Of a DNA stretch of 64,000 nt, positions 7,149-16,157 are shown one piece after another (the stretch's first letter is position 1; each line of letters begins with the position of its first letter). The notes beneath the pieces were generated by a model. It worked only from the letters and a program-made list of their open reading frames with translations. It had not been told where the DNA came from and searched no databases. The stretch lies in the NCBI RefSeq assembly GCF_003173735.1, contig NZ_CP029551.1, positions 4,541,001 to 4,605,000 on the forward strand. Direction: 5' to 3'. Origin of the DNA: Methylobacterium radiodurans. Lineage in GTDB: Bacteria; Pseudomonadota; Alphaproteobacteria; Rhizobiales; Beijerinckiaceae. Position numbers and translations under genes: made by a program.

Positions 7149-9458
7149 TCACGCCGCGGAGAGGCGCAGCTCCATCGGCTCCTCGGTCCGCGTAGGGCGG
7201 CGGGCCGGACGGTTGGCCGGTCGATCCTGGGCCACCAGCACCTGGCCGGCGCCCGCATCCTCGACGAGGCCGAACAGCTCGCCGAGCGCGGGATCGTCCG
7301 CCGAGGCGTTCGAGGCGAGGATCACGCTGTCCATCTGCGGGGCGAGCAGGGTCAGCAGGTCCAGTGCGTCCGGGGCGAGGCGCAGGCGGAAGACGATCCA
7401 GGCATAGGCCTCGGCGGTCGCGTCCACCGTGGTGGCCAGCACCTCGGGCTCGTCCAGCAGCACCTGCGTGTCGACGGAGCCGGTGGCGATCCGCTGCAGG
7501 CCGCCATCCGCCTGGATCACGTCCTGGAACGCCGCCTCGCCGGCGACGAGGTCGGTCAGGCCGGGCTCGTCCGCCTCCTCCTCCGGTCCGTTCAGATCGA
7601 CCGCGAGCGTCGCGGCGTCCGCCGCGAGATGGCGTGCGAGCGCGTCCGGAAGATCGCCGTCCCGGCGCGGCTCGGTCTCGACCACCAGCACCGTCCGGCC
7701 CGCGGCCCGGCGCGGGCCGCGTCCGAGGCGGTCCACCAGCGGGCCGAGGGTGAAGGCGGCCGGACCCGGCGCGGCCGTGCGGTCCTCGGCCGGCGCCTCC
7801 GGGAACTCGGCCTCCGGGAACTCGGCCACGGGGGCAGCGTCGGGCGCGCCGCTGGCGGCCGGTCGGGCTGGGCGCTCGGGCACGTCGGCGTTGGCGGCCC
7901 CGCCGTCCCAGCGGTTCGGCGGCATCGCCTCGGGAAAGCCGTAGGGCTCGGCGCGCCGGACGGAGCGGCCGCGCCCGCCCGGGCCGTCGCCGCCCTCGGG
8001 CGCGTCGCCGTCCCAGGGCGCGTCTCCGCCGCGCGGCGCGCCGGGGCCCGGCTCGGCCAGGAGCCGCCGGCCGACGACCGCCCCGCTCGACAGCAGGAAG
8101 GCGAGCAGCGTCGAGAAGGCGAGGATCGGCAGCTTCTTCGGGAAGGAGGGCTGCTCGGGCCGCACCGCCCGCGAGACGATGCGGGCGTCGGCCGGCGTCG
8201 CGCTCTCGGCGTCGCGGGCGGCCGCCTCGCGGTAGCGGCCGAGATAGGATTCGAGCTGCTCGCGCTGCGCCTTGGCCTCGCGCTCGAGCGCGCGCAGCTC
8301 GACCTCGCTCGAATTGCCCTTCACCACCACGTCGCGCTGCCCGTCGACGGCGGCCTGCAGGCTCTCGACGCGGGATGAGGCGATGCGCGCGTCGTTCTCG
8401 AGGGTGCGCACGATCCGGTCGGCGGCCGCCTTGATCTGCGCGTCGAGTTCGCCGACCTGGGCGGTCAGCTCCTTGATGCGGGGATGGGCCGGCAGCAGCG
8501 TGCGCGACTCGAGCGCGAGCTGGGCGCGGACGGTGATCCGGCTCTCGATGGTGCGGCGGATCAGCTCGTTGTTGGCCACGTCCGGGATCTCGAAGGCGCG
8601 CCCGTCCTTGATCATCTCCTTGATCGACTTCACCCGGCCGGCGAGGTCGGCCTGGATGGTGCGGGCCTGCGAGAGTTGGGTCGAGAGCTCGCCGAGCTGC
8701 TGGCTGGTCAGGCGCTGGCCGGTCGCCGCGGCGGCGGCCACGAGCCCGTTCTTGGCCCGGAAGGCCTCGACCTTCGCCTCGGCCTCGGTGACGCGGCGGC
8801 GGAGCGTGTCGATGTTGCCGCCGAGCCAGGTCGAGGCGTAGCGGGCGGTGTCGACCTTGGCCGCCTCCAGCGAGCCGAGATAGATCTCGGCCACCGTGTT
8901 GGCACCGGATGCCGCGAGGTCCGGGTCGCGCGAGCGGAACTCGACCGTCAGGATGCGCGACTTGCCCGCCGGGTAGACCAGCAGGCGCTCCAGGAAGGCG
9001 TCGAGCACGCGCTCCTCGGCCGGGCGGTCGAGGGGGTTGCGGGCAAGCCCCATGAGCATCAGCGCCTGACGCAGGGGGCCGGGCGCCTCCGCCTCGGCGT
9101 CGAATTCCGGGTTGCCGACGAGCTTGAGCCGGCGCACCGCCTCGCGGGCGAGGTCGCGCGACATCATCACCTGCGCCTGGCTCGCGACCGCCTGCTCGTC
9201 GATCGGCGTCGTCTGGTCGGCGCGCTCCTGCGGGGTGCGGGCGAAGGCGGGGTCGCGGCTCTCCAGGAGGAGCTTCGCCTCCGCGGTATAGCGCGGCGGC
9301 ACGACCTGCACGAAGGCGGCCGCCGCCACGGCGGCGGCCAGCGTCGGCAGCAGGATCCAGGCCCAGGAGCGGCGCAGCAGGCCCGGCAGCTCGGCCACGC
9401 TCACGCCCTCCCCTGAGGAGCGGCCTTCGTGTGTTGCGCGCGGGCTGGAGCGGGACAT
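7149..9458 (-). CDS. Wzz/GumC-type polysaccharide co-polymerase with degenerate BY-kinase-like domain
   Basis: A 769-residue inner-membrane protein. Residues 32-52 are the first transmembrane helix, residues 60-430 a long periplasmic Wzz domain with coiled coil (about 215-420), a Pro-rich motif (RPEQPSFPKKLP) at 432-443, and residues 443-465 the second helix. A disordered Gly/Pro/Asp-rich linker (about 468-565) leads to a cytoplasmic domain at 585-750 with the fold order of a bacterial tyrosine kinase: TVLVVETEP, a Walker A'-like TLAVDLNGP, PGLTDLVAGEAAFQDVI and LQRIATG. The P-loop lysine motif is absent (VETEPRRDGDLP instead of GxxGxGKT) and there is no tyrosine cluster at the C-terminus. 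It should control chain length or export but is unlikely to phosphorylate. It is divergent from the OPX gene. Confidence 0.88.
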   Translation of the reverse strand: MSRSSPRATHEGRSSGEGVSVAELPGLLRRSWAWILLPTLAAAVAAAAFVQVVPPRYTAEAKLLLESRDPAFARTPQERADQTTPIDEQAVASQAQVMMSRDLAREAVRRLKLVGNPEFDAEAEAPGPLRQALMLMGLARNPLDRPAEERVLDAFLERLLVYPAGKSRILTVEFRSRDPDLAASGANTVAEIYLGSLEAAKVDTARYASTWLGGNIDTLRRRVTEAEAKVEAFRAKNGLVAAAAATGQRLTSQQLGELSTQLSQARTIQADLAGRVKSIKEMIKDGRAFEIPDVANNELIRRTIESRITVRAQLALESRTLLPAHPRIKELTAQVGELDAQIKAAADRIVRTLENDARIASSRVESLQAAVDGQRDVVVKGNSSEVELRALEREAKAQREQLESYLGRYREAAARDAESATPADARIVSRAVRPEQPSFPKKLPILAFSTLLAFLLSSGAVVGRRLLAEPGPGAPRGGDAPWDGDAPEGGDGPGGRGRSVRRAEPYGFPEAMPPNRWDGGAANADVPERPARPAASGAPDAAPVAEFPEAEFPEAPAEDRTAAPGPAAFTLGPLVDRLGRGPRRAAGRTVLVVETEPRRDGDLPDALARHLAADAATLAVDLNGPEEEADEPGLTDLVAGEAAFQDVIQADGGLQRIATGSVDTQVLLDEPEVLATTVDATAEAYAWIVFRLRLAPDALDLLTLLAPQMDSVILASNASADDPALGELFGLVEDAGAGQVLVAQDRPANRPARRPTRTEEPMELRLSAA

Positions 9459-9646
9459 GGAGGGCCTTCGACGCGGTACGGGCGGACCTGCCGCCGGCCC
9501 CAACCATGCGCCGTTAAGGTTGAGCACCGGTTAAACGGGCTTTCGCGCCGCGTCCTGGACCCGATCCCGTGTCGTCCGGGTCAGTCTTCATTAACCCTGA
9601 CGGCCTACACCAACGCTCATCTGGTCAATCCGACGGTCATGGTGTG
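9459..9646. promoter_or_regulatory. Divergent promoter region between the Wzz/GumC and OPX genes
   Basis: These 188 bp separate the two divergent export genes and must hold both promoters. The stretch around 9560-9645 is less GC-rich than its surroundings (for example CAGTCTTCATTAACCC). I cannot assign -35/-10 boxes or an operator with confidence. Confidence 0.4.
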
Positions 9647-10219
9647 ATGAACCGGCGCGCTCTGCTCCTGGCACTGACTTCCAGCCTCGCCCTCGGCGGC
9701 TGTCTCCGGCCTGATTTCCGTACCGCGGATCTCGACGCCACGGGGACCGGCTCGATCGGTGCCCGCTACACGCTGGCGGCGGGCGACAAGCTGCGGGTGA
9801 TCGTGTTCGGCCAGGACAACCTCTCGAACATCTACGCGGTGGACGGCGCCGGCCGCATCTCCATGCCGCTGATCGGCGTGGTCGGGATCGGCGGGCAGAC
9901 CACCGCGCAGGCCGCACGCTCGATCGAGGCGAAGCTCGCGGCCGGCTACGTCCGCGAGCCCCACGTCACGGTCGAGGTCGATGCCTACCGGCCCTTCTAC
10001 ATCCTGGGCGAGGTCACGACATCGGGCCAGTACCCCTACGTCAATGGCATGACGGTGGAGAGCGCGGTCGCGATCGCGGCGGGATTCGGCCCGCGGGCCG
10101 CGCGCGACTACGCCGTGCTCACCCGCGCGGGCCCGGGCGGGCTCGTCAACGGCATCGTGCCCATGAGCTACCCGGTCCGGCCGGGCGACACGATCGTGAT
10201 CAAGGAGCGGTTCTTCTGA
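9647..10219 (+). CDS. Polysaccharide export lipoprotein (OPX / Wza-GumB family, short form)
   Basis: A 190-residue lipoprotein with a signal peptide and lipobox LALGGC (Cys at residue 19). The Poly_export (PES) domain spans about residues 40-120 (YTLAAGDKLRVIVFGQDNLS, then GRISMPLIGVVGIGG), followed by one SLBB domain (PFYILGEVTTSGQYPYVNGMTVESAVAIAAGF) and the end GDTIVIKERFF. It lacks the C-terminal outer-membrane helix of E. coli Wza, as do many alphaproteobacterial OPX proteins. It would form the periplasmic/outer-membrane part of the exporter together with the divergent Wzz/GumC protein. The ATG at 9647 is chosen because the lipobox then sits at the normal distance; the upstream extension of the frame is not coding-like. 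Confidence 0.9.
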   Translation: MNRRALLLALTSSLALGGCLRPDFRTADLDATGTGSIGARYTLAAGDKLRVIVFGQDNLSNIYAVDGAGRISMPLIGVVGIGGQTTAQAARSIEAKLAAGYVREPHVTVEVDAYRPFYILGEVTTSGQYPYVNGMTVESAVAIAAGFGPRAARDYAVLTRAGPGGLVNGIVPMSYPVRPGDTIVIKERFF

Positions 10220-10242
10220 TCGCCGCCCCGGCGCCGCTGGGG

Positions 10243-10270
10243 CGTCAGGGCTGGGGCGTCAGGGCTGGGG
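10243..10270. repeat. Two tandem copies of a 14-bp unit
   Basis: CGTCAGGGCTGGGG is repeated twice head to tail, covering the 3' end of the spermidine synthase-like gene. Each copy carries the same in-phase-independent TCA (TGA on the minus strand), so the duplication probably moved or doubled the stop region. It looks like a simple slippage duplication. Confidence 0.7.
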
Positions 10271-10945
10271 CGGGTCGCTGCGCGTCGCGGTCCAGACGAC
10301 GTGCCGCGGCCCGCTGTTCCCGTGCGCGGGGATCCTGGTCTCCACCACCGCGAAGCCGTGGCGCTTCAGGCGCGCCTTGAACTTGCGGTCCGGCGACCCC
10401 GACCAGACGCCGAGGACGCCGCCCGGCTTCAAGGCCCACCGCAGGCGCTTGAGGCCCCAGCCGTCGTAGAGCCGGTTGTTCGCCCGGCGCATCAGTCCCT
10501 CCGGCCCGTTGTCGACGTCGAGCAGGATGACGTCCCAGCCCGCCGCCTCGGACTGGATGAGGCGGTTCACGTCCGTCTCCTGCAGGCTGACGCGGGGATC
10601 GTCCAGGCAGCCCGCGAAGACCGGCGCCAGGGGCCCGCGCGCCCAGGCGGCGACCGCGGGCACCAGCTCGGCCACGACGATCCGCGCCTCCGGCCCCAGC
10701 GCCCGCAGCGCCGCCCGGAGCGTGAACCCCATGCCGAGGCCGCCGATGAGCACGCGCGGGGCGGCCACCGGGGGCAACTGCGCGCAGGCCAGGGCGGCCA
10801 GCGCCTCCTCCGAGGTGCCGCGCGTGCTGTTCATCAGCTCGATCTCGTCCACGACGATCGTGAACTCGTCGTCCCGCTGCATCAGCGCGAGGCTGCGGCC
10901 GCCCCCCGGGACGGGGCCGGTATCGAGGTGAACCCAGGCGGTCAT
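10259..10945 (-). CDS. Spermidine synthase-like methyltransferase-fold protein
   Basis: A 228-residue protein with the Rossmann fold of the polyamine aminopropyltransferase family. Visible features are the nucleotide-binding loop IGGLGMGFTLRAALRAL, an acidic strand end VVAELVPAVAAW, the segment DDPRVSLQETDV and the active-site-like strand DVILLDVDNGPEG. It is shorter than bona fide SpeE (about 280-300 residues) and lacks the N-terminal beta domain, so polyamine synthesis is uncertain; a different nucleophile or a SAM-dependent methyl transfer is possible. The ATG at 10945 is chosen; the frame reaches 11083, but that part is Arg-rich noncoding-like sequence. The stop falls inside a tandem repeat. 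Confidence 0.75.
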   Translation of the reverse strand: MTAWVHLDTGPVPGGGRSLALMQRDDEFTIVVDEIELMNSTRGTSEEALAALACAQLPPVAAPRVLIGGLGMGFTLRAALRALGPEARIVVAELVPAVAAWARGPLAPVFAGCLDDPRVSLQETDVNRLIQSEAAGWDVILLDVDNGPEGLMRRANNRLYDGWGLKRLRWALKPGGVLGVWSGSPDRKFKARLKRHGFAVVETRIPAHGNSGPRHVVWTATRSDPPQP

Positions 10946-11127
10946 GGGCGGCTTTCCGTGAGCCCGTCGCCGGCGCTGCCGGCGCGGGCGCTGCCGGGAC
11001 GGGAGGCGGCAGGATCCGGCGCCGACGTCCGATACCGGCGGGCGCGCGTCAAGGCCGCGCGGCACACGGTCTCCCCTGCTCAAGCGCGGCTTGCCCAGCG
11101 CGGGCGGGAGCGTCTATCAGCGCGGCC

Positions 11128-11379
11128 ATGGCCAAGCGTATCAAATCCCTGCCGCAGGAGCGCGGTTTCGTGCTCTTCGACGTCGTCTACGCGGACGGCA
11201 GCCGCGCCTCGAACCGGCGTGTCCCGGTCGAGATCCTGGGCGGCCTCGACGGCGACGCGCCGGCCGAGCAGCTCATCCTCGAGCAGGACCAGGAGATCGC
11301 CCGGAAGTCCGGGCGCCCGGCCCGCGAGATCCAGAGCCTGTCCCGCTCGCCGATCCCGAGCCCCAAGCTCATCGCCTGA
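11128..11379 (+). CDS. Small hypothetical protein
   Basis: An 83-residue cytoplasmic protein starting MAKRIKSLPQERGFVLFDVVYADGSRASNRRVP, with mixed beta-strand and helix character and a C-terminal Ser/Pro tail (SRSPIPSPKLIA). There is no signal peptide or membrane segment. Codon use fits the genome. The family is not recognised. It lies between the spermidine synthase-like gene and the convergent acyltransferase gene. Confidence 0.6.
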   Translation: MAKRIKSLPQERGFVLFDVVYADGSRASNRRVPVEILGGLDGDAPAEQLILEQDQEIARKSGRPAREIQSLSRSPIPSPKLIA

Positions 11380-11407
11380 GCCTGCGCCATCGCTCCGTCG
11401 GCATCCG

Positions 11408-12547
11408 TTAGGCCGCGTTTGGCGGCGACATCGCGGCCGAGGGGTGGGGCGCCGTGCGCGCCTGCAGCCAAGTGGTGAGCGGCTTCTCCACGAGAGCGTG
11501 GACGAGGAGCGCCACGAGGCACGACAGGACCAGCGAGATGGCCAGCATCGGCCAGAAGCCGAGCCTGTCGTGCAGCCCCGCCGCCATCCAGGCCTTGCGG
11601 AAGCCGAAGATCACGAAGGGGTGGCTCAGGTAGAGCGCGTAGCTGGCATCACCGAGCCGTGCGCCGATCCGGGTGATCAGCTGGCCGGGACCCGCGAGCC
11701 GCCACAGCGGCCCGAGCGCGGCGGCCGCGACGAGTAGCGCCGCCGGCACGCCCCAGCCGAGGACCCGCAGGCCCTCGTTCGGAGTGGTCCAGTCGAGGGC
11801 CTGATGCCCGGAGCCCATCGCGTCCCAGACAAGCGCGGCGACCGCGGTCGCGGCCAGCGCGCCGCGCACCGGCGCCGACAGGCGGACCCCGGCGCGGAGC
11901 AGCAGCGCGAGGCCCATGCCGAAGGCGAATTCGACGAGGATCGGGCGCGTCCAGAAGAAGGCGGCGGCGCCGAACGGTCCCTGCGGCACGGCCGGCACCA
12001 AGGCGCCGAGCAGCACCAGGGCGCCGAGCAGCGTGGCGACGCCCAGCACGGCGCGGTCGCGCGCGAACCCGATGAAAAGTGCGAAGACGCAGTAGAAGAA
12101 CATCTCGTAGTTGAGCGTCCAGCCGAGCGTCAGGATCGGGCGCGGGATGCCGTCGCCGAAGGCGTCGGTCGGCCAGAAGGCGAAGGAGGCCAGGATGTCC
12201 GGCAACGCGGGCAGCACCTTGCCCTCGGTCGCGGCGGCGCGGATCAGCAGCGCGAGGTAGAGCCCGGTGAACAGCCAGTAGAGCGGCGCGATGCGCACGA
12301 GGCGCCGGCCGAGGAAGTGCCCGGCCGCGTCCGGACGGGAGAACAGCCGCTCCGAGCTGTAAACCATGATGAAGCCGGAGATGACGAAGAACAGGTCCAC
12401 TCCCGCCCCCCAGGGCAGGGTGAAGATGCGCTCGAAATCGCCGCCGATCCTGACGCTCTGCACCTTGGCGTCGTGCTGGGCGTGACCGAAGGCCACGGTG
12501 AGCGCCGCGATGCCCCGCAGGATCTGGATGGGAACGATCTGGTTCAT
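11408..12547 (-). CDS. Acyltransferase family 3 (OafA/NodX-like) membrane protein
   Basis: A 379-residue protein with about ten transmembrane helices. Signatures of the family are QILRGIAALTVAFGHAQHD (the H-x10-type N-terminal motif), GVDLFFVISGFIMVYSS and FLGRRLVRIAPLYWLFT. These enzymes transfer acetyl, succinyl or similar groups from cytoplasmic donors to sugars across the inner membrane. The neighbouring O-antigen ligase-like gene on the same strand suggests that it decorates the same exopolysaccharide. ATG at 12547; the frame extends to 12628 without a ribosome binding site. Confidence 0.88.
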   Translation of the reverse strand: MNQIVPIQILRGIAALTVAFGHAQHDAKVQSVRIGGDFERIFTLPWGAGVDLFFVISGFIMVYSSERLFSRPDAAGHFLGRRLVRIAPLYWLFTGLYLALLIRAAATEGKVLPALPDILASFAFWPTDAFGDGIPRPILTLGWTLNYEMFFYCVFALFIGFARDRAVLGVATLLGALVLLGALVPAVPQGPFGAAAFFWTRPILVEFAFGMGLALLLRAGVRLSAPVRGALAATAVAALVWDAMGSGHQALDWTTPNEGLRVLGWGVPAALLVAAAALGPLWRLAGPGQLITRIGARLGDASYALYLSHPFVIFGFRKAWMAAGLHDRLGFWPMLAISLVLSCLVALLVHALVEKPLTTWLQARTAPHPSAAMSPPNAA

Positions 12548-12648
12548 GGGGCCCCGACACGCTCCTGCGCGGCTCTCACGGGAGCGTAGGGCCCGGGGCT
12601 TAACGGGGGCTCTCGCCTCGGCCCGCATCCCGGAGCAGCGTTAAGCGT

Positions 12649-13929
12649 TCACCGCGGCTGCCCGGAGCGGGTCCGCAGCCACGCCCAGCGGGCAGCGTGC
12701 AGGCCCCAGACCATGCCGAGCATCATGTAGACGTGGCGCCACTTCTCGATGTCGATCTGGAAGGCCTGGAGGAAGAACATCAGCAGCGCCGGCCAAGCGA
12801 TCTGGGCAAGGCGCTGGTAGGGGGATGGCGTCAGGCAGAGCCGGAACCCGACCCAGGCCGTCGCGAGCACGATGCCGAGGAACGCGAACCCGGCGATCCA
12901 GCCGCCGTTCGAGAAGGCGCCGATATAGGAGTTGTGCGGCTCCAGGTTGAAGACGCGGCGCCAGCGCAAGGGCCCGAAGCCCTCGGGCCGCTCCAGCAGC
13001 ATCTCCATGCCCCGGCGCTGGTTGCCGAAGCGCCCGGTCTCGCCCTCGTCGTAGTCCTTCGTGGCGACGGCGCGGTCGCTGAATCGGGCCGCGATCCCGT
13101 CCACCGCGAAGAGGCTGCCGATCATCGCAGTCCCGCAGACCAGCGCCACGGCGCCGAGGCCCGCGATGCGGCGGCGCAGCGCCCGGGTCGGTGCGGTGAT
13201 CCAGGCCATCGTGCTCATCAGGCCGATGCCGAGCACGCAGGCGGCCCAGGAGCCGCGCGAGAAGGACAGGAAGATGCAGGCTAGGATGACGAGGAGGCCC
13301 GTGAGCGAGCCGAGGACCCGGCGGGTGCGCCCGGTGATCAGGTTGTGGATCAGGTAGAGCGCCGCGAGGATCAGGAAGGAGCCCAGCAGGTTCGGGTCCT
13401 CGAACACGCCCGAGGCCCGCCCGTCCATCTTGAACAGGACGCCGTCGCCGAGCACGTCGAAGTAGCTGAGGATGCCGCAGACGGCGGCGAACAGGCAGCT
13501 CGCCAGATAGGCGTTCAGGGCGAACGCGACGCGCCGGTGGGTCTCGTCCGAGAAGAACATCACGAAAAAGACGCCGGTGACGATCAGGTAGACCGACTGG
13601 AAGGTCCATTCCCCCGGCAGCGTCTCGTCGAGATAGGGCATCAGCGCGAGGACGAGGCAGGTCCCGTAGATCAGGAGCAGCGCGAAGATCGGGAGTGCCG
13701 CCCGGTGGAAGCGGAGACCCAGCAGCGTCCAGAGCAGCAGGGTCGGGATCGCCACGAAATCGTAGGGCGAGGGTCGCAGGAAGGTGAAGCAGGTGAAGAA
13801 CAGGAACAGCCAGAACAGGCCGTAGGCGAGCGACTCGAGTGCCGCGCGGACGGGCAGGCGGCCGAGCCGGGAGGCGCCCTGGGCCGGGCCGGAGGGGCTG
13901 CCCGATGCGGCGGTGATCGTGGCGTGCAT
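12649..13929 (-). CDS. O-antigen ligase / Wzy-like polysaccharide polymerase
   Basis: A 426-residue inner-membrane protein with about 11-12 transmembrane segments and a large periplasmic loop, in the layout of the Wzy_C/O-antigen ligase superfamily. The loop carries EGFGPLRWRRVFNLEPHNSYI (Arg, Glu-Pro-His), matching the family's PHNxY motif before the last helices; an upstream FEDPNLLGSFL is also typical. It would polymerise or ligate undecaprenyl-linked repeat units in the periplasm. ATG at 13929; the open frame to 14214 runs antisense into the glycosylase gene and is rejected. A Caulobacter holdfast polymerase (HfsC) is a functional analogue. Confidence 0.85.
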   Translation of the reverse strand: MHATITAASGSPSGPAQGASRLGRLPVRAALESLAYGLFWLFLFFTCFTFLRPSPYDFVAIPTLLLWTLLGLRFHRAALPIFALLLIYGTCLVLALMPYLDETLPGEWTFQSVYLIVTGVFFVMFFSDETHRRVAFALNAYLASCLFAAVCGILSYFDVLGDGVLFKMDGRASGVFEDPNLLGSFLILAALYLIHNLITGRTRRVLGSLTGLLVILACIFLSFSRGSWAACVLGIGLMSTMAWITAPTRALRRRIAGLGAVALVCGTAMIGSLFAVDGIAARFSDRAVATKDYDEGETGRFGNQRRGMEMLLERPEGFGPLRWRRVFNLEPHNSYIGAFSNGGWIAGFAFLGIVLATAWVGFRLCLTPSPYQRLAQIAWPALLMFFLQAFQIDIEKWRHVYMMLGMVWGLHAARWAWLRTRSGQPR

Positions 13930-14067
13930 CGGGCGGGGTCCGGACGCTTGCAGGCGTGAAGCGTGGGCAGGATCCACGAGCGCGCTCAGCAAAGCCTTAA
14001 GGGCCTTCGCCTGCGGCGTGCCGTCCGGGGCCGGAACCGCGGGATCGTTCCGCGGATTCGAGCCCGC

Positions 14068-14853
14068 ATGGCCGTTCCCCACAGATACGAGGCGCCCCGG
14101 CGCCCGCGCGGCGCGAAGCCCGATCCGGCGCCCGCGCCCGACCTCGCCGCCAAGGCGCTCGCCGTGCACCGGCTGCTCTGCCCGGTCTACGGCTGCCCGA
14201 TCCCCTATTTCCACGCCCTCGACCCGGTGAGCGAGCTGGTCTCCTCGCTGCTATCGCACCGCACGCGCAACGCGGATTCGGGACGCGCCTTCAAGGCGCT
14301 GCGCGCCCGCTACCCGGACTGGGCGGCGCTGATCGCGGCGCCGACCCCGGAGGTCGAGGCGACGATCGCGGGCGTGACGTGGCCGGAGCTGAAGGCGCCG
14401 CGCATCCAGGCGGTGCTGGCCGCCGTGCGGGAGCGGGCCGGCGCGCTCGATCTCGGGTTCCTCGCCGGGATGGAGGTGGAGGCGGCCCGCGCCTGGCTCG
14501 AGGCCATCCCGGGCATCGGCCCGAAGACCAGCGCTGCGGTGCTGAGCTTCTCGGTGCTCAGGATGCCGGCCCTGCCCGTCGACAGCCACCATCACCGTGT
14601 GGCGCAGCGCCTCGGCTTGATCGGCCCGCGGGTCGATGTCGGCCCCGCGCACCCGATCCTGCGGGCGCAGCTGCCCGCGGCCTGGAGCGCGCAGGACCTC
14701 TACGACAACCACGAGATCCTGATGCTGCACGGGCAGCGCGTCTGCCACCACCGCAACCCGGCCTGCGGCCGGTGCGTGCTCGCCGCGATCTGCCCGAGCG
14801 CGCGGGTCGTGTCGCGGGGTTCCGAGGGGCCCGAGGCCCCTTTCGGCGCCTAA
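14068..14853 (+). CDS. Endonuclease III-like DNA glycosylase/AP lyase with [4Fe-4S] cluster
   Basis: A 261-residue HhH-GPD superfamily protein. The helix-hairpin-helix is at about residues 144-157 (LEAIPGIGPKTSAAVL), with the lyase Lys at 153 and the catalytic Asp at 172 in PVDSHHHRVAQR. The C-terminal iron-sulfur loop has cysteines at 226, 233, 236 and 242 (C-x6-C-x2-C-x5-C). This matches base-excision repair enzymes that remove oxidised pyrimidines and cut AP sites. It differs from the canonical nth product in its extra His residues after the Asp and a longer N-terminus, so it may be a paralogue. ATG at 14068 is favoured; an upstream in-frame ATG at 13963 overlaps the divergent polymerase gene. 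Confidence 0.87.
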   Translation: MAVPHRYEAPRRPRGAKPDPAPAPDLAAKALAVHRLLCPVYGCPIPYFHALDPVSELVSSLLSHRTRNADSGRAFKALRARYPDWAALIAAPTPEVEATIAGVTWPELKAPRIQAVLAAVRERAGALDLGFLAGMEVEAARAWLEAIPGIGPKTSAAVLSFSVLRMPALPVDSHHHRVAQRLGLIGPRVDVGPAHPILRAQLPAAWSAQDLYDNHEILMLHGQRVCHHRNPACGRCVLAAICPSARVVSRGSEGPEAPFGA

Positions 14854-14950
14854 AGGCACTGCAGGCGGGGTCCGGGGCGCGCAGGCCCGGGATTGGCCTC
14901 TCCGGCCCAGCTCTGCCGGGTCGAAGAGGCCAAATGCAGGACTCTGCCCT

Positions 14951-14984
14951 GCACCCGCCAAAGGTCTTCGACCCTTGGGACCCA
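14951..14984 (+). repeat. Intergenic palindromic repeat, copy A
   Basis: GCACCCG is followed by an imperfect hairpin (CCAAAGGTC TTC GACCCTTGG, eight of nine pairs) and a CCCA tail. The same arrangement occurs twice at 58207-58310, which points to a dispersed palindromic element. It sits in the 229-bp gap between the glycosylase gene and trpS. Confidence 0.55.
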
Positions 14985-15082
14985 CGACCACCCGCGCCCA
15001 AGCTTGACCCCGTCCCTGCCACCTGATCAGAAGCCGGGTCCCGCCAGGTCGGCGGGCCTCAGTGAGGCGGGGTAGGCGCGCG

Positions 15083-16144
15083 ATGGCCGCGTTCAACGAA
15101 TTGGTGTTCTCCGGCGTGCAGCCGACCGGGAACCTGCATCTCGGCAATTATCTCGGCGCCATCAAGCGCTTCGTGGAGATGCAGACACGCGACGCGCAGT
15201 GCCTCTACTGCGTCGTCGACATGCACGCGATCACGCTCTGGCAGGACCCGCAGGCCTTGCGCGGCCAGATCCGCGAGGTCACGGCCGCGTTCCTCGCTGC
15301 CGGCATCGACCCGACGCGCTCCATCGTCTTCAACCAGAGCCAGGTGCCGGCCCATGCCGAGCTCGCCTGGATCTTCAACTGCGTCGCCCGCATCGGCTGG
15401 CTCAACCGCATGACGCAGTTCAAGGACAAGGCCGGCAAGGACCGCGAGAACGCCTCGGTCGGCCTCTACGCCTACCCGGTGCTGATGGCCGCCGACATCC
15501 TGGCCTACCGGGCGACGCACGTCCCCGTGGGCGAGGACCAGAAGCAGCACCTCGAGCTGACCCGCGACATCGCCCAGAAGTTCAACACCGATTTCGCCGG
15601 CTCGATCGCGGCCCACGGCCACGGCGAGGACGGGTTCTTCCCCGTGACCGAGCCGCTGATCGGCGGCCCGGCCGCGCGGGTGATGTCGCTGCGCGACGGC
15701 GCGAAGAAGATGTCGAAGTCCGACGCCTCCGACAATTCGCGCATCAACCTCACGGACGACCAGGACCTGATCGCCCAGAAGGTGCGCAAGGCCAAGACCG
15801 ACCCGGACCCCCTCCCCTCGGAGGCGGAAGGTCTGAAAGGCCGGCCCGAGGCCGACAACCTCGTGGGCATCTACGCGGCGCTCGCCGAGACGACCCGCGA
15901 GGCGGTGCTGGCGCAGTATGGCGGCGCGCAGTTCTCGGCCTTCAAGGGCGCGCTGGTCGATCTCGCGGTGGAGAAGCTCGCGCCGATCAACGCCGAGATG
16001 AAGCGCCTGACCGCCGATCCCGGCCATATCGACGCGGTGCTGGCCGACGGCGCCGCGCGGGCCGAGGCCATCGCGGCTCCGACCCTCGACGCCGTCAAGG
16101 ACATCGTCGGCTTCGTGCGCCGCACGCGGCTTGCCGCGGTCTGA
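15083..16144 (+). CDS. trpS: Tryptophanyl-tRNA synthetase
   Basis: A 353-residue class I aminoacyl-tRNA synthetase that charges tRNA-Trp in the cytoplasm. Motifs are [17 protein letters not shown] (HIGH region), the tryptophan-pocket region [38 protein letters not shown] and KKMSKSDAS (KMSKS). The length is as expected. The ATG at 15083 ([11 protein letters not shown]) is preceded by GAGGCGGGG; a further in-frame start at 15062 is less likely. Convergent with the PepSY gene 13 bp downstream. Confidence 0.97.
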   Translation: MAAFNELVFSGVQPTGNLHLGNYLGAIKRFVEMQTRDAQCLYCVVDMHAITLWQDPQALRGQIREVTAAFLAAGIDPTRSIVFNQSQVPAHAELAWIFNCVARIGWLNRMTQFKDKAGKDRENASVGLYAYPVLMAADILAYRATHVPVGEDQKQHLELTRDIAQKFNTDFAGSIAAHGHGEDGFFPVTEPLIGGPAARVMSLRDGAKKMSKSDASDNSRINLTDDQDLIAQKVRKAKTDPDPLPSEAEGLKGRPEADNLVGIYAALAETTREAVLAQYGGAQFSAFKGALVDLAVEKLAPINAEMKRLTADPGHIDAVLADGAARAEAIAAPTLDAVKDIVGFVRRTRLAAV

Positions 16145-16157
16145 GACCGAGGACGCC

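Noticed and set aside
10243..10270. Tandem repeat as a CRISPR or iteron
   Set aside because: Only two adjacent 14-bp copies without spacers, so a simple duplication.
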